Below, piece by piece: positions 16,881-26,773 of a stretch of 64,000 nucleotides of DNA. The notes beneath the pieces are model-generated. The model saw only the letters and a list, made by a program, of their open reading frames with translations. It was not told the origin of the DNA and ran no database searches. Every line of letters starts with the position of its first letter. Position 1 is the first letter of the stretch. The stretch comes from Jejuia rubra. GTDB taxonomy: Bacteria > Bacteroidota > Bacteroidia > Flavobacteriales > Flavobacteriaceae. Both the position numbers and the translations under genes were made by a program. The DNA is taken from NCBI RefSeq assembly GCF_042684665.1, contig NZ_JBHULY010000026.1, positions 124,001 to 188,000 of the forward strand. Reading direction: 5' to 3'.

Positions 16881-17045
16881 GCTGTTTCATTTTTTCACAA
16901 AGCTAGTAGATTCTAAAAAATATACATTCATACGTAAATCAAATTAAGATTAAAAAAAAGAATTTATAGAGCATATATTCCATTATTCTGCAGACTTTAA
17001 GTATATTTAGTTGCAAATAACTAAACCACCAAAATCAATAATTCA

Positions 17046-20000
17046 TTGGAAATCAAAAAAGTACTCGTTGCCAATCGTGGGGAAATCGCTATTAGAATTT
17101 TTAGGGCCTGCACAGAAATCAATTTAAGAACTATTGGTATTTACACTTATGAAGACCGATATTCCCTGCACAGGTACAAATCGGACGAATCCTACCAAAT
17201 CGGTGAAGACAATGAACCTCTAAAACCTTATTTGGATATAAATGCCATAATAAAAATCGCTCTTGACAACGGTGCAGATGCCATTCATCCTGGATATGGA
17301 TTTTTATCCGAAAATGCTGATTTCGCAAAAGCTTGTAAAGACAACGGCATTATTTTTATTGGCCCAAATGTATCTGTTCTAAAGGCTTTGGGCGATAAAA
17401 TCATGGCAAAACAAGTTGCTGTTGATAATAATATTCCGATCATTAGGAGCAACGAAAAACCTTTAAAAAATATAGAGGTTGCCATTTCTGAAGCAGAAAA
17501 AATTGGTTATCCTATCATGTTAAAAGCGTCGTCTGGTGGTGGCGGTCGTGGGATGCGGGTCATCAGGGAAGAAGAAGAACTGAGAAAGGCTTATAATGAG
17601 AGTAAACGAGAGGCATTGAATGCCTTTGGCGACGATACTGTGTTTTTAGAAAAATTTGTTGAAAACCCAAAGCACATTGAAATACAGATAGTTGCAGACA
17701 GTCATGGAAACATGGTGCATCTATTTGAACGGGATTGTTCCGTACAAAGGCGATACCAAAAAGTGATTGAGTTTGCACCCTCCTATGGTTTGAAGGACGA
17801 AACCAAACAAGCATTGTACGACTATGCCATAAAAATTTGCAAAGCAGTAAACTACAACAACATTGGAACTGTAGAGTTTTTGGTAGAGGATGATGACATA
17901 TACTTCATTGAAGTCAACCCAAGGGTACAGGTAGAGCATACTGTCACAGAAGTTATTACCAACATTGATTTGATAAAAACGCAACTATTTATTGCCGGGG
18001 GCTACAAACTATCAGATGAGCAAATAAAAATACCAAACCAAGAATCTTTAAAAATTAATGGATTTGCCCTTCAATGTCGTGTAACTACAGAAGACCCCCA
18101 AAACGATTTTAAACCCGACTATGGAACAGTTTCTGCCTACAGAAGCGCATCGGGGTTTGGTATTCGATTAGATGCTGGAAGTATTTATCAGGGCGCGAAA
18201 ATATCGCCCTTTTTCGATTCTATGCTGGTAAAAGTTACCGCGCATGGCCGGACACTTGATGGCGCCAGCAGAAAAATTCGTCGCGCATTAGCCGAATTCA
18301 GGATCCGAGGTGTAAAAACAAACATGCCCTTTCTTGACAATATTCTGAAGCACAGCACCTTTAGACAAGGCTTGGTAACGGTTAATTTTATAAAATCAAA
18401 CCCGGATTTATTCGTCTTTAAAGCACCAAGAAACAGAGCAACAAAACTGATTACGTATTTAGGCGATGTTATTGTTAACGGCAATCCTGACGTTAAAAAG
18501 AAGGACCCTAACAAAACGTTCGTCAGACCCAATATACCCAAATTTGATACCAATGCCCAATACCCGGAAGGCACCAAAGACTTATTGAACAAAATGGGAC
18601 CCGATAAGTTTGCACAATGGTTATTAAATGAAAAGAAAATTCATTTTACAGATACCACTATGCGCGATGCCCACCAGAGTTTATTGGCTACAAGAATGCG
18701 TACCTTCGACATGCTGAAAGTAGCTGAAGGCTATGCCAAAAATCACCCGGATATTTTCAGTATGGAAGTTTGGGGCGGTGCTACATTTGATGTTTGCCTG
18801 CGCTTTCTTCAAGAGAATCCATGGGAAAGACTGCGATTGCTGCGCAAAGCTATGCCCAATCTACTGCTACAGATGCTCATAAGAGGCTCCAACGGTGTTG
18901 GCTACAAGGCATACTCAGATAATATTATAGGTGAATTCGTAGAAAAATCCTGGGAAAACGGTGTTGATGTTTTCAGGATTTTCGATTCGCTCAACTGGAT
19001 GAAATCCTTAGGCCCTTGTATAGAACATGTGAGAACACGCACGAAAGGTTTGGCCGAGGGTTCCATTTGCTACACTAATGATATCCTCAATCCTGAAAAC
19101 AAAAAATACAACTTAAACTATTATGTAAATCTTGCCAAAGAAATCGAAGGTGCAGGTGCCCATATTTTAGGTGTAAAAGATATGGCAGGCCTATTAAAGC
19201 CCTATGCCGCTTACGAGCTTATTTCAGCATTAAAATCCGAATTAAAAATCCCCATCCACCTTCATACGCATGACACTTCGTCCATTCAGGCGGCAACATA
19301 CTTAAAAGCTATTGAAGCTGGTGTTGACGTAGTAGATGTAGCCCTTGGCGGTTTATCCGGTTTAACATCTCAACCCAATTTTAATTCGCTGGTAGAGATG
19401 ATGAAATTCCACGAAAGGGCAAGCGACATAAACATAGATTCCCTTAACGAATACTCTAATTATTGGGAGGTGGTCAGAGAATATTACTATCCTTTTGAGT
19501 CTGGATTAAAAGCAGGGTCCGGAGAGGTTTACAAGCACGAAATCCCAGGGGGCCAATATTCGAATTTGAAACCGCAGGCACAAGGTTTAGGACTGGAGGC
19601 CCGTTTTCATGAAATCACCAAAATGTACGGAGAGGTAAACAAACTTTTTGGCGATATAATCAAGGTTACCCCCAGCTCTAAAGTGGTTGGTGATATGGCC
19701 CAGTATTTAGTAAGTAATAATTTATCTATTCAAGATGTCATCGAGCGTGGCGACAGCATTTCATTTCCGCAATCGGTAGTGGATCTGTTTAAAGGCGAAT
19801 TAGGACAGCCAGTAGGCGGATTCCCTAAAAAGCTTCAAAAACTGGTGCTGAAGGATCAGAAACCTTATACTGATAGACCCAATGCACACATACCCCCTGT
19901 AGATATTGAAAAGGAATATCAAGCCTTCAAAAAAATATTTGAACACGATTTAAGTAGAAATATAGACTTTACGGATTTCTTATCCTATCAGCTTTATCCG

Positions 20001-20495
20001 AAGGTGTTTACGGATGCTTACAATAAGCATTTAAAATATGACAATCTTATGAACCTGCCCACCAAAAATTTCTTTTACGGCATGGACATAGGCGAGGAAA
20101 TTATTGTCCATTTAGATAAAGGAAAGACCTTGTTGGTAACCCTGGACTCCATTGGCAAACCTAATGATGACGGTATGGTTACGGTTTATTTTAAAGTGAA
20201 TGGACAAGGCAGGAGTGTACAAATTAAGGACACTTCAATCAAGATAGATAAAGTTGAAAATGTAAAAGTCAATAAGGACGACGAGCATCAAATTGGGGCT
20301 CCTCTGCAAGGGATGCTATCCACTATTCTGGTAAAACGCGGTGAAAAAGTTGTAAAAAACCAGCCTTTGTTTATCATCGAAGCTATGAAAATGGAAACCA
20401 CAATTACGGCCACAACAGATGCCACGGTTAAAAAGATTGTTTTAAAAACTGGTATTATGGTAAATTCTGATGATTTGGTGATCGTTTTGGAATAG
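17046..20495 (+). CDS. pyc: Pyruvate carboxylase
   Basis: This 1149-residue enzyme makes oxaloacetate from pyruvate, bicarbonate and ATP, replenishing the TCA cycle. Domains are in the standard order. Biotin carboxylase covers about residues 1-450 (VLVANRGEIAIRIFRA, SGGGGRGM, FIEVNPRVQVEHTVTE). Carboxyltransferase covers about 530-800 (FTDTTMRDAHQSLLATRMRT, metal ligands in HLHTHD). An allosteric and PYC domain follows, then a biotinyl domain at the end with the biotin lysine in EAMKMET. The start is TTG at 17046; the family starts with this residue context and no upstream in-frame ATG fits. Length is normal. Confidence 0.96.
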   Translation: MEIKKVLVANRGEIAIRIFRACTEINLRTIGIYTYEDRYSLHRYKSDESYQIGEDNEPLKPYLDINAIIKIALDNGADAIHPGYGFLSENADFAKACKDNGIIFIGPNVSVLKALGDKIMAKQVAVDNNIPIIRSNEKPLKNIEVAISEAEKIGYPIMLKASSGGGGRGMRVIREEEELRKAYNESKREALNAFGDDTVFLEKFVENPKHIEIQIVADSHGNMVHLFERDCSVQRRYQKVIEFAPSYGLKDETKQALYDYAIKICKAVNYNNIGTVEFLVEDDDIYFIEVNPRVQVEHTVTEVITNIDLIKTQLFIAGGYKLSDEQIKIPNQESLKINGFALQCRVTTEDPQNDFKPDYGTVSAYRSASGFGIRLDAGSIYQGAKISPFFDSMLVKVTAHGRTLDGASRKIRRALAEFRIRGVKTNMPFLDNILKHSTFRQGLVTVNFIKSNPDLFVFKAPRNRATKLITYLGDVIVNGNPDVKKKDPNKTFVRPNIPKFDTNAQYPEGTKDLLNKMGPDKFAQWLLNEKKIHFTDTTMRDAHQSLLATRMRTFDMLKVAEGYAKNHPDIFSMEVWGGATFDVCLRFLQENPWERLRLLRKAMPNLLLQMLIRGSNGVGYKAYSDNIIGEFVEKSWENGVDVFRIFDSLNWMKSLGPCIEHVRTRTKGLAEGSICYTNDILNPENKKYNLNYYVNLAKEIEGAGAHILGVKDMAGLLKPYAAYELISALKSELKIPIHLHTHDTSSIQAATYLKAIEAGVDVVDVALGGLSGLTSQPNFNSLVEMMKFHERASDINIDSLNEYSNYWEVVREYYYPFESGLKAGSGEVYKHEIPGGQYSNLKPQAQGLGLEARFHEITKMYGEVNKLFGDIIKVTPSSKVVGDMAQYLVSNNLSIQDVIERGDSISFPQSVVDLFKGELGQPVGGFPKKLQKLVLKDQKPYTDRPNAHIPPVDIEKEYQAFKKIFEHDLSRNIDFTDFLSYQLYPKVFTDAYNKHLKYDNLMNLPTKNFFYGMDIGEEIIVHLDKGKTLLVTLDSIGKPNDDGMVTVYFKVNGQGRSVQIKDTSIKIDKVENVKVNKDDEHQIGAPLQGMLSTILVKRGEKVVKNQPLFIIEAMKMETTITATTDATVKKIVLKTGIMVNSDDLVIVLE

Positions 20496-20501
20496 TTTGT
20501 T

Positions 20502-21767
20502 TTAAAAATATTGACCAATACCAAACACTAAACCTTTGGTAGCATTTTCGCTGATACCATAGCCATAATCTATCCGGAATATGGCGTTGTATATTTTTTT
20601 ATGAATAAAACGCAGGCCCAATCCTGGATATACCTTAACGTTATCGGCCTTACTAAAATCACCAAAATCACCCCCGGGATTGCGCCATGAACCGGCATCC
20701 ACAAAAACATTGCCCTGAAGTACAAACCAGTTTTTCTCATACAGGGTATGTCGATATTCGGTATTCAGTACGACGACCCCGGTACCCCTATCGATGGTGT
20801 TCCCAACGCCCCTAACATTCAAATTATTATCAACAGAAAATGGCGCAAAAGGCGTTTCGTCATTTGAAGATAGCCCCATTCGTAGTCTATTGGCCCAATT
20901 GCCCCTTTCCCCAATTCTTTTAAAATAGAAAAAATCATTCCATCCGATAAAAAAATCTGGCAACATAGCATCCTGAGAGGTAACGTATTGGAGGTTTAAA
21001 ATACTTCGAAACCCGTCAACGTACTGGTAAAAATAATCGAGGTTATTGAACTCGTAAATGCCTTTTAAGAGCCATTTATGCACCTTCAATTCGGGCCTGT
21101 TATTCACATTATCTCCTCTAAATTGGTAATCCTCAGTAAAATAATTCACACCCAACTCAAAACGATTATTGAAATTTAAGCGATACAGTCCTAAAATTTC
21201 ATAACTCTCATTATTGTATTTATATTGATCGTCTTCGGTTCTGTCATCAAAAAACACAGGTTCCAGAGTGGTCAAATCTTGATAATTCACAGCGAGTCCA
21301 AAATGCCTCGAAAACAAAAATGGTGCCCTAAAATTTATGGCGTAAGAATCGTAAACATCCTTCTGGTAAAAACCTCCAAAAATGATATTTCGACCAAAGG
21401 TATTGAATTCGTAAAGCCCAATGCGATAAGCAAATTCATCATTATCCGTGGTATAAAAATTGACCGAAGGAATCAAGGTGAAATTTTCCTCGATGTTATA
21501 AAACACGTTGTATTTGCCATCTTCAGCTAGAAATACTTGATACGACGCATGGGATATGGAAGGCAGTCGCTTTAAAAGTTTTATATCGGCGTCAATCCGA
21601 AGGGAATCCAATACGTCACCAGCTTTTATGGAAGCGACTTTTTTTATAAAAGACGTCTTCAATTTTTCGTTGCCCTGCACCTTTACATCGGCAACAAGAG
21701 CGTTTTGAGCCTTCAAACAGAAAGAAACACCTAAAAGAAAACCAAAAAACAGGGTTTTGTTCATCAT
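20502..21767 (-). CDS. BamA/TamA-like surface antigen with a single POTRA domain
   Basis: The product (about 421 residues from the chosen start) has a signal peptide (MMNKTLFFGFLLGVSFCLKAQ). One POTRA-like module covers about residues 25-95 (VADVKVQGNEKLKTSFI, KAGDVLDSLRIDADIKLLKRLP). A 16-strand-like Omp85 barrel follows, ending in FGIGQYF with a terminal Phe. It is shorter than BamA (one POTRA instead of five), so it is a small Omp85 relative of unknown client. The frame extends 13 residues upstream to 21806, but ATG 21767 follows the upstream stop in an ATGA overlap and precedes the signal peptide directly. Confidence 0.85.
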   Translation of the reverse strand: MMNKTLFFGFLLGVSFCLKAQNALVADVKVQGNEKLKTSFIKKVASIKAGDVLDSLRIDADIKLLKRLPSISHASYQVFLAEDGKYNVFYNIEENFTLIPSVNFYTTDNDEFAYRIGLYEFNTFGRNIIFGGFYQKDVYDSYAINFRAPFLFSRHFGLAVNYQDLTTLEPVFFDDRTEDDQYKYNNESYEILGLYRLNFNNRFELGVNYFTEDYQFRGDNVNNRPELKVHKWLLKGIYEFNNLDYFYQYVDGFRSILNLQYVTSQDAMLPDFFIGWNDFFYFKRIGERGNWANRLRMGLSSNDETPFAPFSVDNNLNVRGVGNTIDRGTGVVVLNTEYRHTLYEKNWFVLQGNVFVDAGSWRNPGGDFGDFSKADNVKVYPGLGLRFIHKKIYNAIFRIDYGYGISENATKGLVFGIGQYF

Positions 21768-22498
21768 TCGGCCACAAATGGGGTCATAATCACCTCGTTT
21801 ACCCAATTATCCAAACTGACGTCCATCAATGTAAATACATAAGTTTCACCTTTTTCAAGATTTGGTGGGGTACCTTGGGTAACATTCAAAACTACGTTAT
21901 TTAAATTATAATATTGGAATTTATTTTCTTGGGTATAGGTTCCGGATAGAAATTGAAGGTCTTCAGTCGCCACAACTTGGAAGAAAATGGCATTGTTTTC
22001 GACGGAATTAATGTCCCAAGAAAATTCGGGCATCAGTGACTCTTCCTGATTAATGGCTACAACATCACTCCAAATGGTTGGCTGCGAAAACACCTTTGAG
22101 CGAATGGGTGTAGAAATTTCAATAGTGTCATCCAATTCAAAAGTTACGACAAACCATTTACTCTGGGAGCGGACTTTAAATATTTGCATCGCCCCTTGAA
22201 ATAATGGTTCCGAATTCAAATTCACCAATTGATATTTGGAAAAATCTTTCCCATCCTCAGAAAAGGATTCGTAAAGCCTAAAATCTGCTGACCCCATTTC
22301 GGGATAGAAATACACATTAATCAAATCGGGCGCCTCGCTATCACTTGCGGAGCAGGCGATGACTTCATTTTGGATAAAGGTTTTATCGCTAATGAATTCG
22401 GATAAAATATGTTCGTTATTAAACAGGATGGATTCCGAATCATCGGACACGCACGACATTAAAAAACTAAGAAATAATAATATAATTAAACTTCTCAT
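21764..22498 (-). CDS. Hypothetical lipoprotein
   Basis: The 244-residue protein has a lipoprotein signal peptide (LIILLFLSFLMSC, Cys 16). The rest is beta-rich with no family I recognise. It is translationally coupled at both ends: its start overlaps the stop of the GH113-like gene at 22498, and its stop overlaps the Omp85-like gene at 21764. It is therefore part of one envelope operon and may work with the glycosidase or the barrel protein. Function unknown. Confidence 0.75.
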   Translation of the reverse strand: MRSLIILLFLSFLMSCVSDDSESILFNNEHILSEFISDKTFIQNEVIACSASDSEAPDLINVYFYPEMGSADFRLYESFSEDGKDFSKYQLVNLNSEPLFQGAMQIFKVRSQSKWFVVTFELDDTIEISTPIRSKVFSQPTIWSDVVAINQEESLMPEFSWDINSVENNAIFFQVVATEDLQFLSGTYTQENKFQYYNLNNVVLNVTQGTPPNLEKGETYVFTLMDVSLDNWVNEVIMTPFVAE

Positions 22499-23502
22499 CA
22501 GCTTGACTTAAAATAGTACTTTATAACGGCTTCCGTCGGTTTGTTTTGAGGAGTAAACCGTGTATCATTTGCCCCACCTGAATTGGCATGATTAATAAAC
22601 CATTTCCAAACAAAACCACCTGAAAACCAGTCTTCTTTCCAAAAGGTTTTAAACAGGGCCTTAGTGGCATTGGCCTGAGCCTCTAAATTTACAGCCCCCA
22701 TATTTCTATCACTTTTCCAGGGCTCTCTACCAGTAAAATCCACACTTCTGTATCCAAATTCGGTAAATAAAATAGGCCTACCAACTTCTGACGACAACTT
22801 TTTAATGACCTCTACGTGGGGGTTCCATCCCTGCAAACATTCCTCCACTGTTGGCGTCTTATTAGCACTTACGTGGAAATAGGCGTCAATCCCAATAAAA
22901 TCCATAGCACCCCAAAACGGTGTGCGTTTAAATTCATCCCAATTGGCCGCATACGTTAACTTTCCCTTGTACATTTTTCTTATTTCCAAAACCAGCTGAT
23001 GCCAATACTCTGGTCTGTGTTTAATAAATCGCTCCAGTTCGGTACCGATACAAAATATTTCAACTTTTAACTCCTCCGCTAACTGGGCATACTCTAAAAT
23101 GAATTTTGAATACGACGCTTCCAAAGTGGTCCAATCGGCTTCATTGTTCATTTCGATAAATCCAGTGAATTCCCCATGCCACACCCAAATCTGAGGTTTC
23201 AGCATGATTTTAATATTCTTTTTTCTCAATTCACCCACATATTGCCGAGCTCCCTCTGCTGTCTCTCCAAACCATTGCCTGTGGGTATTGTAAACAATAT
23301 TCGGGTGTTTCAAATCCCGAATAAACCCAAAAGGCATAATGGCCGCATAATTTGCCTTAACATCGATTATGGGTTTAACATGTGTCTCATACACCTCGGC
23401 ATTGGCCGCCACAAAACTTACTCCATTAATTTTGTCGCTTTGCGCTACACAAGCTTGCAGGCTGACACATAAAATGAAAAAAAGGAGTTTAAATAATCGC
23501 AT
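22498..23502 (-). CDS. Exported glycoside hydrolase, GH113-like TIM barrel
   Basis: The 334-residue protein has a signal peptide (LLFFILCVSLQACVAQ; the Cys could make it a lipoprotein). A TIM barrel follows, with the GH113 pattern: NGVSFVAANAEV, KNIKIMLKPQIWVW, the acid/base Glu in FCIGTELERF, DFIGIDAYF, and the nucleophile Glu in LFTEFGYRS. Characterised GH113 enzymes are beta-1,4-mannanases, so mannan or a related glycan is the likely target; this is inferred from family. It heads a coupled operon with a lipoprotein and an Omp85-like protein. Confidence 0.85.
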   Translation of the reverse strand: MRLFKLLFFILCVSLQACVAQSDKINGVSFVAANAEVYETHVKPIIDVKANYAAIMPFGFIRDLKHPNIVYNTHRQWFGETAEGARQYVGELRKKNIKIMLKPQIWVWHGEFTGFIEMNNEADWTTLEASYSKFILEYAQLAEELKVEIFCIGTELERFIKHRPEYWHQLVLEIRKMYKGKLTYAANWDEFKRTPFWGAMDFIGIDAYFHVSANKTPTVEECLQGWNPHVEVIKKLSSEVGRPILFTEFGYRSVDFTGREPWKSDRNMGAVNLEAQANATKALFKTFWKEDWFSGGFVWKWFINHANSGGANDTRFTPQNKPTEAVIKYYFKSS

Positions 23503-23552
23503 TTGAAAAGCAATATAAAAACTCCTAAGTTACTATTTTTAAGTCTTATTAT

Positions 23553-24503
23553 TTAAAACAACGCCCTTATACCGATGTTGAAGGTTTGGCCAAGACCTGT
23601 ACCCGTACCTCTTACAAAGTTGGTATACAACGTTTCAACATTAAGCACATCCGTTAATTGATATTTTAGCCCACCACCAAGAGCCGTGAAATCCTGAGAA
23701 AAATCATTTTCATTGTTAATAGCGATAAGCTGGGAATGTTGTACCAAAACCAAAATAGTGAACTTTGAACTTGGGAAATAACTCAAAAAGACTCCTGGTG
23801 TCAATCGAAAACTGTTGTTGGCAAAGCTCCCTTCCGTTTGAAATCCATTGGTGTCTCGCCCAACTTTTTTACCGAAATTATATTCTGTATTCAGCTCAGA
23901 AAACAACTGCCAATCGCCACCTGCAAAACTGTAATCATAAAAGAATCTATTTTGGAAAATGAACCCTTTTTGGTCTAGAAACACACCATTTCCGTCGTTT
24001 ATTGGCAAAAAATCTTCAACCTCATTATCTACCAAAGGAATATGAAAAGCGGTTTGAATGGTAAAGTTGCCAACGTTTTTTAGAGGATTGAACTTAATCG
24101 CAGGCGCAATAGAAGTAAACCCCGAGCGGGCAGTTCCTCTTTCGCCATCAAATTTCAATACATCTAAGGCATTTCTTCCTGCTATAACATTTGAACGAAA
24201 TTCTAAAATAAGGCCAAGGTTGAATTTTCTGCTTTCAGAAACCCCTGTAAAAATGTCTACAGTTGAAGTAAAAAATGTATTTCTTGCGATATCTTGCTTT
24301 TCATCCCCATTTGGCCCACCAAACAAATTCTTGGTTTCGGTATATAAATTGTTAAACCATTTGATATCCCATTGCCCCTTTTTTAATAGGATAGACGGGG
24401 TATAGGTTTGAATGACGCTACGCTTTTCTTCTTGGTCATCTTCCTGGGAATATCCGTTAAACGAAATTGTTATTAATATTAATAATGCTATTATCTTTTT
24501 CAT
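23553..24503 (-). CDS. Outer-membrane transporter-like beta-barrel protein
   Basis: The 316-residue protein begins with a signal peptide (MKKIIALLILITISFNGYSQ). It is composed of alternating strands with Gly/Asn turns and ends in GIRALF, an outer-membrane sorting-like C-terminus with terminal Phe. It lacks plug or TonB-box motifs. Its function is unknown. It lies 46 nt downstream of the DUF547 gene on the same strand, so the two may be co-transcribed. A short AGACCTGTCAG fragment (24535-24545) between them matches the ends of the inverted-repeat element at 53761-54060. Confidence 0.75.
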   Translation of the reverse strand: MKKIIALLILITISFNGYSQEDDQEEKRSVIQTYTPSILLKKGQWDIKWFNNLYTETKNLFGGPNGDEKQDIARNTFFTSTVDIFTGVSESRKFNLGLILEFRSNVIAGRNALDVLKFDGERGTARSGFTSIAPAIKFNPLKNVGNFTIQTAFHIPLVDNEVEDFLPINDGNGVFLDQKGFIFQNRFFYDYSFAGGDWQLFSELNTEYNFGKKVGRDTNGFQTEGSFANNSFRLTPGVFLSYFPSSKFTILVLVQHSQLIAINNENDFSQDFTALGGGLKYQLTDVLNVETLYTNFVRGTGTGLGQTFNIGIRALF

Positions 24504-24549
24504 TGTTTTAATTTTTGGTTTATTGGTTTTTCTCAGACCTGTCAGCTAT

Positions 24550-25263
24550 CTATTGTTTATTAATTGTCCAGTTGTAGGGGAAGTAACTCAGCTTCCATTT
24601 GCCTTCCAGTTTTTCGGTTCTATATTGATTGATAAAATCGATTTCGTCCGTATCTTTTGTTTTGAAATCCTCTTTATACCATTCCATTATTTGGGAAACT
24701 TGTACCCGATTTTTTTTGGAATTCACTCTGATAAAATCTCCATTAATGGCTTTTTTTGTTTGGGTTTCCAATTGAGTATCCAAAGTGTCGGGCATGTAAG
24801 CCTTGTTAATTAAAGGTGGGCACCCAACGGCACCGCAAACCAACACAAAATGAAACCTTGGCTCCGCAAAATTACCTCTTAGCAATTTATGTTCTATGTC
24901 GTTTAGGGTGATGTTTTTTCCTCCAACACTGTGTTTCGTTTTATCAAAAAATCCAGCATTATCCAATGGTGATTTAGTAGGGTATTTATCGATCAGCCCC
25001 TTAATTACAGATAAATTATAAGCGTTAATCCAAAAGGCTTGATAGTTTTTGGCATTGTCTTTTGAAACAGAAATACCCTCTGCAATTTTTAAAACTTCAT
25101 TCAACTGTGAAGGGTCTTTATGGATATTATCATAAGCTACGCTTCCGTTTGCTACATTGGCTTTAAAAAAAGCATCTGCCTTATTAAAAAATGTTTTTAA
25201 GTCCTGTGCGGTAGCTGAAAAACTAACTGTGAAGATGACTATTATAGCTATATATTTTTTCAT
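24550..25263 (-). CDS. DUF547-domain exported protein
   Basis: The 237-residue protein has a signal peptide (MKKYIAIIVIFTVSFSATAQ) and a full DUF547 domain: YQAFWINAYNLSVIKGLIDKYP, TLNDIEHKLLRGNFAEPRFHFVLVCGAVGCPPL with the conserved Cys, and IMEWYKEDF. The same signatures occur in the arsenosugar-cluster paralogue at 14559-15437, which has a lipoprotein anchor instead. The function of the family is not established. It faces the FAD oxidoreductase operon across about 200 nt. Confidence 0.87.
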   Translation of the reverse strand: MKKYIAIIVIFTVSFSATAQDLKTFFNKADAFFKANVANGSVAYDNIHKDPSQLNEVLKIAEGISVSKDNAKNYQAFWINAYNLSVIKGLIDKYPTKSPLDNAGFFDKTKHSVGGKNITLNDIEHKLLRGNFAEPRFHFVLVCGAVGCPPLINKAYMPDTLDTQLETQTKKAINGDFIRVNSKKNRVQVSQIMEWYKEDFKTKDTDEIDFINQYRTEKLEGKWKLSYFPYNWTINKQ

Positions 25264-25466
25264 TTTTATCGATTTGAATTTTAATTTTCTGAAACCTAAG
25301 TCTGACGTATTTTAAGAAACTTTCAAAAAAAATAAGAAATTTTTAGCGTCTTAAAACTGTAAAACTCCTTACAAAAATAGGTCAATTTAAACTTGTTCTA
25401 AATTAGGGGCTTGCATTTAAGTTCTTATCTTTAGGTGCGACCTAATGTCACAGCAACCACAAAATT

Positions 25467-26771
25467 ATGGATCACATTGTTATCATAGGAAACGGAATTT
25501 CGGGAGTGACTGCCGCAAGGCACATTCGAAAGTTATCCGATAAAAAAATTACCATTGTTTCCGCAGAAACTGATTATTTCTTTTCGCGAACCGCACTGAT
25601 GTATGTGTATATGGGACACATGAAATTTGAACATACCCAACCTTACGAAAATTGGTTTTGGGAGAAAAACCGAATCAACCTTAAAAAAGGCTATGTAAAG
25701 GAGATTGAAACCGATAAAAAAACCTTGGTTTTTGCTGAAGGTGATACACTTCAATACGATAAATTGATTATTGCTACCGGAAGCAAACCCAATAAATTTG
25801 GTTGGCCGGGACAGGATTTGGATGGCGTAATGGGCATGTACCACAAACAGGATTTAGAAAATCTTGAAAAGTATGCGCCCAATAACAAAGTTTGTAAACG
25901 TGCCGTTATTGTGGGTGGCGGACTGATTGGCATCGAATTGGCTGAAATGCTCAATTCTAGAAGTATCCCCGTTACTTTTTTAGTTAGAGAAAGTAGCTTT
26001 TGGAATGGTGTTTTGCCTGAAGGTGAAAGTGAAATGATTAACCGACATATTAAAAACCACCACATCGATTTGCGATTATCTTCTAATTTAAAAGAGATTA
26101 AAGCTGATGAAAATGGAAAGGTAAAATCTGTAGTGATTGAGGAAACCGGCGAGGAAATCTCATGCGATGTGGTTGGATTGACTGCTGGGGTTTCCCCGAA
26201 TATTAATTTTCTCAAGGATTCCCCAATCGAAACTGGAAGAGGTATAAAAGTGAATCGCTTTTTGGAGACCAACATAAAAGATATTTATGCCATTGGGGAT
26301 TGTGCAGAACAGCATGAGGCCATTGGCCAACGTCGCCCTATCGAAGCGGTTTGGTACACGGGGCGCATGATGGGCGAAACGGTAGCCCAAACCATTTGTG
26401 GCAATCGTATTGAATATAAGCCTGGGCATTGGTTTAACTCTGCCAAATTTTTGGATATTGAATACCAGACTTACGGATGGGTGTTTAGCGAGCGCAATAA
26501 GCGAGATTATGAAACTCATTTCCATTGGATACACAAAGATGATACAAAATGCATTACTGTTGCATATCATAAAAACACCAATCAATTTTTAGGCATTAAC
26601 ACCTTTGGCATCCGAATGCGCCATGAGGTTTTTGATAGATGGCTTACGGAAAAACGTGATGTCGATTATGTTATGAATCATTTATCCCAAGCCAATTTTG
26701 ACCCAGAATTTTATAGCCGTTACGAAACCGAAATCCTTTCGGCATTCTCTAAAACTTTACAAATCGTATAA
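25467..26771 (+). CDS. NAD(P)/FAD-dependent oxidoreductase
   Basis: The 434-residue protein is a pyridine nucleotide-disulfide-type flavoprotein. It has an N-terminal FAD-binding GNGISGVTAARHIR (residues 7-20), LIIATGSKPN, a second Rossmann motif VIVGGGLIGIELAEML for NAD(P)H, and IYAIGDCAE for the FAD ribityl contact. The C-terminal 120 residues are unlike disulfide reductases and are conserved only within related Bacteroidota proteins by appearance. The Fe-S membrane protein gene starts two bases after its stop, suggesting that this enzyme feeds electrons from NAD(P)H into that protein. The physiological acceptor is unknown. Confidence 0.88.
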   Translation: MDHIVIIGNGISGVTAARHIRKLSDKKITIVSAETDYFFSRTALMYVYMGHMKFEHTQPYENWFWEKNRINLKKGYVKEIETDKKTLVFAEGDTLQYDKLIIATGSKPNKFGWPGQDLDGVMGMYHKQDLENLEKYAPNNKVCKRAVIVGGGLIGIELAEMLNSRSIPVTFLVRESSFWNGVLPEGESEMINRHIKNHHIDLRLSSNLKEIKADENGKVKSVVIEETGEEISCDVVGLTAGVSPNINFLKDSPIETGRGIKVNRFLETNIKDIYAIGDCAEQHEAIGQRRPIEAVWYTGRMMGETVAQTICGNRIEYKPGHWFNSAKFLDIEYQTYGWVFSERNKRDYETHFHWIHKDDTKCITVAYHKNTNQFLGINTFGIRMRHEVFDRWLTEKRDVDYVMNHLSQANFDPEFYSRYETEILSAFSKTLQIV

Positions 26772-26773
26772 TC

